Shown here piece after piece: positions 1 to 5,755 of a stretch of 6,180 nt of DNA. A model generated the notes under the pieces. The model was not told where the DNA came from and did not search any database. It saw nothing but the letters and a program-made list of their open reading frames with translations. The stretch's first letter is position 1. Each line of letters starts with the position of its first letter. The stretch is from Anaerolineaceae bacterium UBA5365 (GTDB lineage: Bacteria > Chloroflexota > Anaerolineae > Anaerolineales > Anaerolineaceae): assembly GCA_002407905.1 (NCBI GenBank), contig DHPL01000034.1:1-6180 (forward strand), given 5' to 3'. A program made the translations under genes and the position numbers.

Positions 1-23
1 TCAACACCTTCAATACGAGCCAT
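1..23 (-). CDS. rpsM: 30S ribosomal protein S13, N-terminal fragment (cut by window edge)
   Basis: Only the first seven codons and two bases are present, reading MARIEGV, which is the typical S13 opening (MARI-x-GVD). The ATG lies at 23..21, twelve bases after the rpmJ stop, with an AAAAGG-type Shine-Dalgarno sequence in that gap. S13 sits in the head of the small subunit and contacts the P-site tRNA and L5 of the large subunit. Its position directly after rpmJ is the standard spc/alpha order (rpmJ-rpsM-rpsK-rpsD-rpoA), which supports the call despite the tiny fragment. The rest of the gene lies outside the window to the left. Confidence 0.85.
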
Positions 24-35
24 AATACCTTTTCC

Positions 36-149
36 TTATCCTTGTCGCTGTTTGTGGCGCACATTCACGCAAATTACATAAAGCCGACCGTCGCGCTTGA
101 CGATCTTACAATCTTTACAGCGTTTCTTAACTGAAGCTGATACTTTCAT
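36..149 (-). CDS. rpmJ: 50S ribosomal protein L36, zinc-binding form
   Basis: This 37-residue protein begins [11 protein letters not shown] and ends RHKQRQG, the classic L36 signature. It carries the complete zinc ribbon: Cys11, Cys14, Cys27 and His32 (C-x2-C-x12-C-x4-H), so it is the zinc-containing (C+) paralogue. L36 is the smallest large-subunit protein and stabilises 23S rRNA near the base of the L7/L12 stalk. The ATG at 149 follows a strong GAAGGAG ribosome binding site ten bases upstream. The gene is the first one after the 74-base map-rpmJ gap and is probably transcribed both from the upstream spc transcript and from the promoter in that gap. Residue 4 is Ser where many L36 proteins have Arg; this looks minor. 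Confidence 0.97.
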   Translation of the reverse strand: MKVSASVKKRCKDCKIVKRDGRLYVICVNVRHKQRQG

Positions 150-159
150 TTTTGTCGTA

Positions 160-166
160 CTCCTTC
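160..166 (-). promoter_or_regulatory. Ribosome binding site of rpmJ
   Basis: The minus strand reads GAAGGAG here, a near-perfect Shine-Dalgarno sequence ten bases before the rpmJ ATG. It shows that the 74-base gap acts as a leader for rpmJ and fixes the start of this very short gene. Confidence 0.8.
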
Positions 167-184
167 TCAACCTGCAAAGTTACT

Positions 185-212
185 ATTATATCGTTTCTAC
201 GGTCTTTTGCAA
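185..212 (-). promoter_or_regulatory. Predicted sigma-70-type promoter for rpmJ-rpsM and downstream genes
   Basis: On the minus strand a perfect -10 hexamer TATAAT lies at 190..185. A -35-like TTGCAA lies at 212..207, matching four of six bases of TTGACA, with a 16-base spacer. Transcription would start at about 177-180 and give a leader of roughly 30 bases carrying the rpmJ ribosome binding site. The block is AT-rich compared with the GC-rich genes on both sides and lies in the only sizeable intergenic gap of the window. An internal promoter here would let rpmJ-rpsM and the alpha-operon genes be expressed apart from the spc transcript. The hexamers and spacing are seen in the sequence; promoter activity is inferred. 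Confidence 0.65.
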
Positions 213-216
213 GACC
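201..216. repeat. Perfect inverted repeat (hairpin) after map, overlapping the -35 element
   Basis: GGTCTT (201..206) and AAGACC (211..216) are perfect complements around a four-base centre. In minus-strand RNA the loop is GCAA, a GNRA-type tetraloop. In plus-strand RNA the stem is followed directly by five T (217..221), the layout of a short rho-independent terminator for any antisense transcript. On the coding strand no T-run follows, so it is not a classical terminator for map. The repeat covers the whole predicted -35 hexamer, so it could also be an operator or simply an mRNA 3'-end stabiliser. Its role is not settled by sequence alone; a 6-bp stem is modest. Confidence 0.5.
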
Positions 217-223
217 TTTTTCT

Positions 224-1000
224 TCATAACGCCGTGAGCACCAGCGGTCCATCTTTGGTGATGGCAATACTGTGCTCCTGGTGGGCGGTCAGCGAATGGT
301 CCGCCGAAATCACCGTCCATTGGTCACGCAGCACTCTGGTCCGGCGGGTGCCCGCCAGTACCATCGGCTCCACCGCGATGGTCATGCCCTCGCGCAGCAC
401 CAGCCCTTCGCCCGGTGTACCAAAATTGGTAAAGTCGTGCGGGGCTTCGTGCATCTTGCGCCCTACGCCGTGGCCGGTGTATGTGTGCGTGCAGTAAAAC
501 CCGTTCTGCTCCACCCAGGCTTCGATCGCCGCGCCTACGTCGCCGCTGGTCTTGCCCACCTGCATCATGCGGATGGCCACTTCCAGCGCTTCGGCAGTCA
601 CATCAATCAGCTTCTGCGCCAGCGGGCTGATTTCGCCCACACCGGTGGTGAAGGCCGAATCACCCACGTAGCCCTGGTACACCGTACCGCAGTCCACGGA
701 GATGATGTCGCCCTCTTGCAGCTTGCGCTTGCCAGGGATGCCATGCACCAACTCCTCGTTGACGCTGGTGCAGATGCTGGCTGGGTAGGGGTAAGGCCCG
801 GGGTAGTGCTTGAAGGGCGAATAAACCCCATAACCGCGCTGCACCGCTTCGGCAACTTCGTTCAGCTCACCCGTGGTTACCCCAGGGGCAATCGCTTCCC
901 GCACTGCTTTAAGCGTTTCGGCATTAATGCGTCCTGCCTCGCGCATGATCGCGATCTCAGACGCGCTTTTAAGGTTCACGCTATTGTTCAGATCGTACAC
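224..1000 (-). CDS. map: Methionine aminopeptidase, type I
   Basis: This cytosolic metalloenzyme removes the initiator methionine from new proteins. With the start chosen here it has 258 residues, normal for bacterial type Ia enzymes without an N-terminal zinc-finger extension. All metal ligands are visible: Asp103 (in SVDCG), Asp114 (in VGDSAFT), His177 (in GHGVGRKMHEAP), Glu211 (in AVEPM) and Glu242 (in HQEHS). The substrate-binding His87 is in the ELVHGIP motif. The start is uncertain. GTG at 1000 has an AGAAG Shine-Dalgarno-like sequence nine bases upstream and overlaps the end of adk by 20 bases. TTG at 1006 is possible but too close to that site. GTG at 979, one base after the adk stop, would give MNLKSASEI, closest to the family's usual opening, but has no visible ribosome binding site. 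Translation is probably coupled to adk. Confidence 0.96.
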   Translation of the reverse strand: MYDLNNSVNLKSASEIAIMREAGRINAETLKAVREAIAPGVTTGELNEVAEAVQRGYGVYSPFKHYPGPYPYPASICTSVNEELVHGIPGKRKLQEGDIISVDCGTVYQGYVGDSAFTTGVGEISPLAQKLIDVTAEALEVAIRMMQVGKTSGDVGAAIEAWVEQNGFYCTHTYTGHGVGRKMHEAPHDFTNFGTPGEGLVLREGMTIAVEPMVLAGTRRTRVLRDQWTVISADHSLTAHQEHSIAITKDGPLVLTAL

Positions 1001-1652
1001 TGTCAACAGCTTCTAAAATGGCGCAGGTCACTTCATCGATGGGCAGCTCGCCATCCACTTCCACCAGCTTGCCTTCCTGGCGGTAATAGTCAATCAGCGG
1101 AGAGGTCTGCTTGTAATACACATCGATGCGGCGCTGCACAGTTTCAGGTTTATCATCGTCGCGCTGGAAGAGCGGGGTGCCGTCCACGTCGTCCACCCAT
1201 TTCACCTTGGGCGGGTTATTCACTTCGTGGTACACCCGGCCGCTCTGGCTGACCCACCGCCCGCTCAGGCGTTTGACCAGCGTGGCATCTGGCACGGAAA
1301 TAAAGGGTACAACGGCCACTTTGCTGCCCATTTGGCCCAGCAGTTCTTCCAGGGCCGCAGCTTGGGCGGGCGTACGCGGAAAGCCATCCAGCACCGCGCC
1401 TTTTTCGCAGTCCGGCCGGCTCAGGCGCTCGCGCACCATGGCAATTGTCACATCGTCCGGCACCAGCTCGCCCTTGGTCATGAAGGTGTTCGCCAATTGG
1501 CCTAACTCGGTCTGGTTGGCAAGGTTCTCCCTGAACAGGTCGCCGGTAGAAACATGCACCAGGCCGATCTTCTCAGCCAGCACTTCCGCCTGGGTGCCTT
1601 TGCCTGCCCCTGGGGGGCCAAGCATGACGATGTAAGTAGCTTTTTCGTTCAT
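981..1652 (-). CDS. adk: Adenylate kinase, long form, LID without zinc cysteines
   Basis: Adenylate kinase interconverts ATP + AMP and 2 ADP in the cytosol. The 223-residue protein has the P-loop GPPGAGKGT (12-20), the AMP-binding segment STGDLFR (35-41), LDGFPRT (88-94), and a full LID domain at about 129-167 ending in the RDDD motif. It is therefore the long bacterial type. The LID has no cysteine: the position of the usual first C-x2-C knuckle reads VSQSGRVYH, and the second reads VDDVDGT. It should be stabilised by hydrogen bonds, as in E. coli, and not by zinc. That hairpin is one residue shorter than in E. coli (GRWVSQSGRVYH against GRRVHAPSGRVYH). ATG at 1652 follows the secY stop by six bases, with only a weak AGG overlapping the secY stop as ribosome binding site, suggesting coupling to secY. 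The secY-adk-map linkage is widespread. Confidence 0.98.
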   Translation of the reverse strand: MNEKATYIVMLGPPGAGKGTQAEVLAEKIGLVHVSTGDLFRENLANQTELGQLANTFMTKGELVPDDVTIAMVRERLSRPDCEKGAVLDGFPRTPAQAAALEELLGQMGSKVAVVPFISVPDATLVKRLSGRWVSQSGRVYHEVNNPPKVKWVDDVDGTPLFQRDDDKPETVQRRIDVYYKQTSPLIDYYRQEGKLVEVDGELPIDEVTCAILEAVDSVRSEQ

Positions 1653-1658
1653 ATCAGC

Positions 1659-2987
1659 CTACGAGATCAGCCGGTCATCGTAACCGTGCATGCGCAGTTC
1701 GGTTTCGATGAGCTGAACAGTATCGCGGATGGTACCCACCACGATCAGCAAGCCCGAGGCAGAGGTCAGGAAGAGCCCTGAGCTCTTGGTGGGCAAAACA
1801 GCCCCGAGCAGATACGGCAGCACCGCTACCAGGCCCAGGAAGAAGGCCCCGGGCAGGGTGATGCGCCGCTGGACGCGGGTAAGGTAGTCCTGCGTGGGTT
1901 TGCCGCGCACGACACCTGGGATCTGCGCGCCTTGCTTCTTCAGGTTCTCGCCGTAGTTTTGCTGGGCAAAGAGCACGTCTGTATAGAAGAAGGTAAAGGC
2001 TACTACCAAAATAAAGTAGAGCAGGGAATACAAAGCATTCTGATTGCCAAAGGTATTCTGCGTCCACTGCGCGGCGTTAGCTACCCAGGCAGTTTTGGAA
2101 TTGATGAAAAACGAAGCGATGATCGCCGGGAAGGTCAGGAACGACTGGGCAAAAATGATCGGGATCATTCCAGCCATATTAACCATCAGCGGCAGGTTGC
2201 TGCGCACCGGCATCGACATGCGGTTGCCAATCCGCCGCCCGGGGAACATCACCGGTACATTCCGGCGGCCCTGGGTAACGAAGACAATCGCAAAGATCAC
2301 CAGCGCCAAAATCAGCAGCACCAGCACAAAGATCCAGGCTGGGTCCCGCTGCCGGACCATTTCCAGCAAGCTGGCAGGGATACGGCTCACGATACCGGCA
2401 AAGATGATCAGGCTCAGGCCCTGATTACGCAGTCCAAACTCGCTGATCAGCTGGCCGATCCAAATACCGAACATTGTGCCGGCCACCATGGCGATGATCG
2501 CCGTAAGCGTTGGCAGCAACTGCGGGCCGCTAAAGCCCCAGTGTCGGATAATGCTTCCCTGCAGCTGGGCATTGAAAATATTGATCTGACCAAAAGCAGA
2601 AAGCAGCGCCATCGGGATGGTGAGGATCATCGTCCACTTTTCCATCCACTTGCGGCCTTCGCGCGGGTCGTCCTTCATCATGCGCTCCAGCGCCGGAATG
2701 ACCGGCTGCAGGAGTTGCAGGATGATCTGGGCGGTAATGTAAGGGTAAACGCCCATCGCCAGCACTGAGAAGCGCGATACCGCGCCGCCCGAAAGCAGGT
2801 CCAGCAGGCCAACCAGGTTGCCGGCTGCCCCGCCCACATTACTGAGCTGCGCTGCCAGCGCGCGGTCTACACCCGGAACAGGAATGTTTGCCGCCAGGCG
2901 ATAAACAGCCAGCAACAAAAGCGAGATCAGCAGCTTGTTGCGGATGTCTTCAGATTTCCAGAGATAACGCCAGGACGATCGTTTCAT
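1659..2987 (-). CDS. secY: Protein translocase subunit SecY
   Basis: SecY is the central channel of the SecYEG translocon in the inner membrane. The protein has 442 residues, normal for the family. It starts with the amphipathic, positively charged SecY opening (KSEDIRNKLL, 11-20), then TM1 with the IPVPGVD motif (35-41), the plug region (SGGAVSRFSVLAMGVYPYI, 66-84), and about ten membrane segments in all. The cytosolic loop GRRNVPVMFPGRR (240-252) before TM7 and SNLPLMVNMAGMIPIIFA (263-280) are characteristic. The C5 loop before TM9 reads IPGVVRGKPT (356-365). Families usually have IPGIRPG here, so the near-invariant Arg (E. coli R357) aligns with Val360, and Arg361 occupies the Pro position. 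The start is fixed by AAGGAG four bases before ATG 2987, 19 bases after rplO. The membrane channel sits inside a ribosomal operon, as in most bacteria. Confidence 0.99.
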   Translation of the reverse strand: MKRSSWRYLWKSEDIRNKLLISLLLLAVYRLAANIPVPGVDRALAAQLSNVGGAAGNLVGLLDLLSGGAVSRFSVLAMGVYPYITAQIILQLLQPVIPALERMMKDDPREGRKWMEKWTMILTIPMALLSAFGQINIFNAQLQGSIIRHWGFSGPQLLPTLTAIIAMVAGTMFGIWIGQLISEFGLRNQGLSLIIFAGIVSRIPASLLEMVRQRDPAWIFVLVLLILALVIFAIVFVTQGRRNVPVMFPGRRIGNRMSMPVRSNLPLMVNMAGMIPIIFAQSFLTFPAIIASFFINSKTAWVANAAQWTQNTFGNQNALYSLLYFILVVAFTFFYTDVLFAQQNYGENLKKQGAQIPGVVRGKPTQDYLTRVQRRITLPGAFFLGLVAVLPYLLGAVLPTKSSGLFLTSASGLLIVVGTIRDTVQLIETELRMHGYDDRLIS

Positions 2988-3006
2988 GATTCTCCTTCGG
3001 GATCAA

Positions 3007-3462
3007 CTACTCTGCGATCGTTTCGATGCTGCCGCCTGCTTTTTCGATCTTCTGGCGGGCACCCTCGGTGACCTTATGCGCTTTGATCTTGAGTGCAACA
3101 GCGATCTCGCCGCGGCCCATGATCTTAATCGGCCGATTGCCGCCCTTGAGCAAACCAGCTTCCTTGAGCAGCTCCGGGGTCACTTCAGTACCGGCTTTTA
3201 ATTCCTTGAGCGCGTCCAGGTTAACTTCGGCATAGCGCACACGGTTGCGTGGGGTGAAACCCTCACCGCGCAGGAAGGGCAGCTTGCGGAAGATGGGCAG
3301 GTTACCGCCCATATGATACAAACGCACACCACCGCTGGTGCGGGCGTTTTGGCCCTTAGTACCGCGACCGGAGGTCTTGCCCGATCCCGATGCCGGCCCG
3401 CGCCCCACACGTTTGCGGCTTTTCTTTGCGCCTTCGTTGGGTTTTAGGTCGTGTAGTTGCAT
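3007..3462 (-). CDS. rplO: 50S ribosomal protein L15
   Basis: The 151-residue protein has the L15 hallmark: an N-terminal, glycine- and arginine-rich extension that threads into 23S rRNA (KRVGRGPASGSGKTSGRG, 17-34, then KGQ at 36-38), followed by a compact C-terminal globular domain. L15 helps late assembly of the large subunit. ATG 3462 shares one base with the rpmD stop (TAATG), and a GAGGAG ribosome binding site lies within the end of rpmD, so the two genes are translationally coupled. The order rpmD-rplO-secY is the canonical spc order. Length and motifs are normal; the RG-rich tract has small substitutions (PASGSGK where many have PGSGxGK). Confidence 0.99.
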   Translation of the reverse strand: MQLHDLKPNEGAKKSRKRVGRGPASGSGKTSGRGTKGQNARTSGGVRLYHMGGNLPIFRKLPFLRGEGFTPRNRVRYAEVNLDALKELKAGTEVTPELLKEAGLLKGGNRPIKIMGRGEIAVALKIKAHKVTEGARQKIEKAGGSIETIAE

Positions 3463-3671
3463 TACTTCTTCTCCTCAGCCTCTGGGGCAACTTCCACCAG
3501 GTGCGATACCTTGGCAAGCATGCCGCGCAGGACCTCGCTGTCTTCGTGCACAACGGTTTCGTTCAAACGGCGGAAACCGAGGGCTTTCAAGGTTCTTTTG
3601 GTGCGTTCGGTGTATCCAATACCGCTTTTGACCAGGGTAATGGAAAGTTTCTGAGCGTTTTTCTTAGCCAT
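3462..3671 (-). CDS. rpmD: 50S ribosomal protein L30
   Basis: This 69-residue protein matches L30: the core SITLVKSGIGYTERTKRTLKALGF (10-33 region) is the usual L-x-ITL-x-KS-x-IG motif with the KRTLKALG helix, followed by LNETVVHEDSEVLRGMLAKVSHLVEV, the conserved second half. Many bacterial L30 proteins are about 60 residues; here there is a short charged tail (VAPEAEEKK, 61-69). ATG 3671 overlaps the last eight bases of rpsE and is preceded by GGAGG seven bases upstream, inside rpsE, so it is coupled to S5. L30 is missing from some bacterial groups, so its presence gives weak taxonomic information. Confidence 0.97.
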   Translation of the reverse strand: MAKKNAQKLSITLVKSGIGYTERTKRTLKALGFRRLNETVVHEDSEVLRGMLAKVSHLVEVAPEAEEKK

Positions 3672-4191
3672 GCAGCTTCCTCCGCTCCCAGTGAGGGGTC
3701 ACATCAGCCACGTCTTTGCCGCGTTCGGCAGCCACGGTGGCGGGGTCTTTGATCTGCGAAAGAGCGTCGAATGTGGCCTGCACGATGTTGAGCATATTGC
3801 TGCTGCCCATCGATTTGGTCAGGATGTCTTTAATGCCGGCAGCTTCGCAAACAGCACGCACACCACCGGCAGCAATCACGCCAGTTCCTTGGGAGGCGGG
3901 CTTCAGCAACACCTTGGCGCCGCTTTGCGTGCCGATCACCTCGTGCGCGATGGTTGTGCCCATCAGGCTGACCCTGCGCATGTTCTTGTGCGCGCGCTCG
4001 GTGGCCTTGCGCATGGCATCCGGCACCGCGCCGGCCTTGCCAACGCCCAGGCCAACGTTGCCGTTATTATCGCCAACAACCAGGGTCACACGGAAAGACA
4101 TGCGCCGGCCGCCCTTGACCACTTTGGCCACGCGGGCAATATCAATGACGCGCTCGTCGAATTGGGGTTCCAGGTTTGTAAAATCGTCCAT
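3664..4191 (-). CDS. rpsE: 30S ribosomal protein S5
   Basis: The 175-residue protein carries both S5 domains. The N-terminal double-stranded RNA-binding-like part spans about 11-75, with VAKVVKGGRRMSF (21-33) and VVGDNNGNVGLGVGKA (38-53). The C-terminal part holds LLKPASQGTGVIAAGGVRAVCEAAGI (95-120) and the GSSNMLNIVQATFDAL motif (129-144). S5 lies at the mRNA entry of the small subunit and affects decoding fidelity. The loop KGGR (26-29), where spectinomycin-resistance changes are known in other bacteria, looks unaltered. Met133 sits where many S5 proteins have Pro in the S-x-NP-x-N motif, which is a mild deviation. The start ATG 4191 follows GAGG five bases upstream, 12 bases after rplR. 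The C-terminal tail DVTPHWERRKLHG is somewhat longer than in E. coli. Confidence 0.99.
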   Translation of the reverse strand: MDDFTNLEPQFDERVIDIARVAKVVKGGRRMSFRVTLVVGDNNGNVGLGVGKAGAVPDAMRKATERAHKNMRRVSLMGTTIAHEVIGTQSGAKVLLKPASQGTGVIAAGGVRAVCEAAGIKDILTKSMGSSNMLNIVQATFDALSQIKDPATVAAERGKDVADVTPHWERRKLHG

Positions 4192-4203
4192 GTTATCCTC
4201 AGT

Positions 4204-4569
4204 CTAGAATTCCAGGCCGCCCTTGCGGGCACCTTCAGCCAGGCTCTTGATCCGGCCGGTGTAGTAGTAACCGCCGCGATCCATCACCACGGTCTTGATC
4301 CCCTTGTCGCTGGCGCGTTTGGCAAGTTCCTCGCCCACGAGCATGGCCTGTTCAACCCGGTTCTTGCCCTTCATCGCGGCGCGCATGCCCGCGTCCACCG
4401 TGGAGGCGGAAACAAGCGTAGTGCCGCTGTGATCATCGATCACCTGGGCATAGATCTCATGGATAGAGCGGTAAACATTCAGGCGCGGGCGCTCCGCCGT
4501 GCCAAAAATCTTCTTGCGCACGCGGATGTGGCGCTTCAAACGGGCTTGATTTCGTGATTTTTTCGCCAT
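4204..4569 (-). CDS. rplR: 50S ribosomal protein L18
   Basis: L18 binds 5S rRNA and, with L5, anchors it in the central protuberance of the large subunit. The 121-residue protein is of standard length. It has a basic N-terminal tail (1-21), [13 protein letters not shown] (23-35), YAQVIDD (40-46), SAST (54-57), and the C-terminal signature [25 protein letters not shown] (97-121). ATG 4569 lies eight bases after the rplF stop; its GAGG ribosome binding site overlaps that stop codon, so the two are probably coupled. Nothing is unusual in the sequence. Confidence 0.99.
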   Translation of the reverse strand: MAKKSRNQARLKRHIRVRKKIFGTAERPRLNVYRSIHEIYAQVIDDHSGTTLVSASTVDAGMRAAMKGKNRVEQAMLVGEELAKRASDKGIKTVVMDRGGYYYTGRIKSLAEGARKGGLEF

Positions 4570-4577
4570 GTTTACCT

Positions 4578-5126
4578 CTATTTACCAGTCTTGCCGGCTT
4601 TACCAGGCTTTAGCTTGACAAACTCACCCTGATAACGGATGCCCTTGCCATGGTAATGCTCGGGCGGGCGGATCTTGCGGATATTAGCAGCCACCTGGCC
4701 AACTTGTTGGCGGTCGCGGCCCTTTACCTTGATCAGGCGGGTCTTGGAATCGGCTTCAAAAGTGATGCCTTCCGGGGCAGGATAGGTGACCGGGTGAGAG
4801 TAGCCCACATTGATCAGCAGATCATTGCCGCTCATCTCAGCCTTGTAACCTACGCCCTGCACCTCAAGCACACGCTCGAAGCCCTGGCCGCAGCCCACGA
4901 TCATATTGTTCAGCAGGGCACGCGTGGTGCCATGCAGCGCACGGATGCGCGGTTCGTCATTCGGACGTTCCACGGTGATCGTGCCGTCTTCCATCTTGAT
5001 GGCAATCTCTGGCGAGAACTCTTCTGAAAGCTCGCCCAGGGGGCCTTTCACGCTCACCTTTTGGCCATCAATTTTTACTTCCACACCCTTTGGGAGGGTA
5101 ATGGGCATTTTTCCGATACGAGACAT
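4578..5126 (-). CDS. rplF: 50S ribosomal protein L6
   Basis: L6 has two similar domains and sits near the factor-binding site next to the sarcin-ricin loop. The protein here has 182 residues, the normal size. It begins [15 protein letters not shown], has KGPLGEL (27-33), the GVGYKAE segment (91-97) starting domain 2, and the diagnostic [13 protein letters not shown] motif (153-165). The C-terminus PGKAGKTGK is a lysine- and glycine-rich tail typical of L6. ATG 5126 is preceded by GGAGG eight bases upstream, overlapping the S8 stop region; the gap to rpsH is 12 bases. Confidence 0.99.
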   Translation of the reverse strand: MSRIGKMPITLPKGVEVKIDGQKVSVKGPLGELSEEFSPEIAIKMEDGTITVERPNDEPRIRALHGTTRALLNNMIVGCGQGFERVLEVQGVGYKAEMSGNDLLINVGYSHPVTYPAPEGITFEADSKTRLIKVKGRDRQQVGQVAANIRKIRPPEHYHGKGIRYQGEFVKLKPGKAGKTGK

Positions 5127-5138
5127 TGCTAACCCCTC

Positions 5139-5552
5139 CTACCAAACTTTACAGAGGACCTCGCCGCCAACGCCGATCTTGCGAGCGCGGGTGCCGGTCA
5201 TGATCCCTTTGGGGGTTGATAAAATCGCGATGCCGATACCTGAAAGCACCCAGGGAATCTCGTCCCTGCCGGTGTACACCCGGCTGCCAGGGCGGCTTAC
5301 GCGGGTGATGCCGGTGATGATCGGCCGGCGATGACGGCGTTCGCCGATGTACTTGAGCGTCATTTTCAGGGTTTTGGAACCCGCGCTCTTGCCATCAACT
5401 ACTTCAAAACTCTCCAGATAACCCTCTTCCTGCAGAATGCGGGCAAGCTCTTGCTTAAGCTTGGAATTGGGCATAGCTACCACAGCCTGTCCGGCCATGG
5501 CAACATTGCGAATCCGGGTGAGCATATCGGCAATTGGATCTGTCATTGTCAT
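5139..5552 (-). CDS. rpsH: 30S ribosomal protein S8
   Basis: S8 is a primary binder of helix 21 of 16S rRNA and is needed for assembly of the central domain; in E. coli it also represses the spc operon. The protein has 137 residues and starts MTMTDPIADMLTRIRN, the family's standard opening. The C-terminal half has YTGRDEIPWVLSGIGIAILSTPKGIMT (93-119) and ends GVGGEVLCKVW. The usual STS of the RNA-binding turn reads STP here (112-114), and the tip reads TGTRAR where DREAR is common. An upstream in-frame ATG would add 30 residues reaching back into rpsZ, but ATG 5552 has GGAGG seven bases before it and matches the family, so it is chosen. A second ATG two codons on (5546) is possible. No S8 repressor site can be confirmed here. 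Confidence 0.98.
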   Translation of the reverse strand: MTMTDPIADMLTRIRNVAMAGQAVVAMPNSKLKQELARILQEEGYLESFEVVDGKSAGSKTLKMTLKYIGERRHRRPIITGITRVSRPGSRVYTGRDEIPWVLSGIGIAILSTPKGIMTGTRARKIGVGGEVLCKVW

Positions 5553-5559
5553 GATTCTT

Positions 5560-5564
5560 CCTCC
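5560..5564 (-). promoter_or_regulatory. Ribosome binding site that sets the rpsH start
   Basis: The minus strand reads GGAGG, seven bases before ATG 5552, within the 20-base gap after rpsZ. It decides between the standard S8 start and a longer in-frame reading that would begin at 5642 inside rpsZ. Confidence 0.8.
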
Positions 5565-5572
5565 AGGCCTAA

Positions 5573-5755
5573 CTACCAGGATGCTTTCGTCACACCAGGG
5601 ATCTTGCCCTGCAGTGCCAGCTCTCTGAAACAAATGCGGCATAAGCCGAACTTACGGATATAACCACGCGGCCGGCCGCATACGCGGCAGCGGTTTACCA
5701 CCCGGCCGGGATACTTTCTGCGCATTTCGCGGTACATCATACACTTTTTAGCCAT
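5573..5755 (-). CDS. rpsZ: 30S ribosomal protein S14, zinc-binding (type Z)
   Basis: This is the short zinc form of S14, 60 residues, against about 100 in the zinc-free form. The ribbon is complete: Cys23, Cys26, Cys39 and Cys42 (C-x2-C-x12-C-x2-C) within [26 protein letters not shown], and the C-terminus IPGVTKASW is diagnostic. S14 lies in the head of the small subunit. The ATG shares one base with the rplE stop (TAATG), with AAAGGA as ribosome binding site inside the end of rplE, so the pair is coupled. The N-terminal stretch [16 protein letters not shown] contains an extra Cys5 outside the ribbon. The gene is often called rpsN or rpsN1 in genomes with only this copy. Confidence 0.98.
   Translation of the reverse strand: MAKKCMMYREMRRKYPGRVVNRCRVCGRPRGYIRKFGLCRICFRELALQGKIPGVTKASW

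Noticed and set aside
150..223. Classical rho-independent terminator for map on the coding strand
   Set aside because: The hairpin at 201..216 is followed in the minus-strand transcript by GTAGAAACG, not a T-run. Only the opposite strand has the terminator layout.
272..1252. Long plus-strand open frame (326 codons) opposite map and adk
   Set aside because: It lies entirely antisense to two unmistakable enzymes with intact motifs. The translation is rich in Arg, His and Ala with no recognisable domain, as expected for the reverse of GC-rich genes.
1932..2768. Plus-strand open frame of 278 codons opposite secY
   Set aside because: The His-, Arg- and Gln-rich translation is what results from reading membrane-protein codons backwards. 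SecY on the other strand is certain.
3670..4557. Plus-strand open frame of 295 codons opposite rpsE and rplR
   Set aside because: It is antisense to S5 and L18 and crosses their boundary. Its Ala-, His- and Gly-rich translation matches no family I know.
5553..5642. Possible 30-residue N-terminal extension of S8
   Set aside because: The extension overlaps the end of rpsZ, has no S8 similarity, and the inner ATG has a GGAGG at ideal spacing and the family's standard opening.
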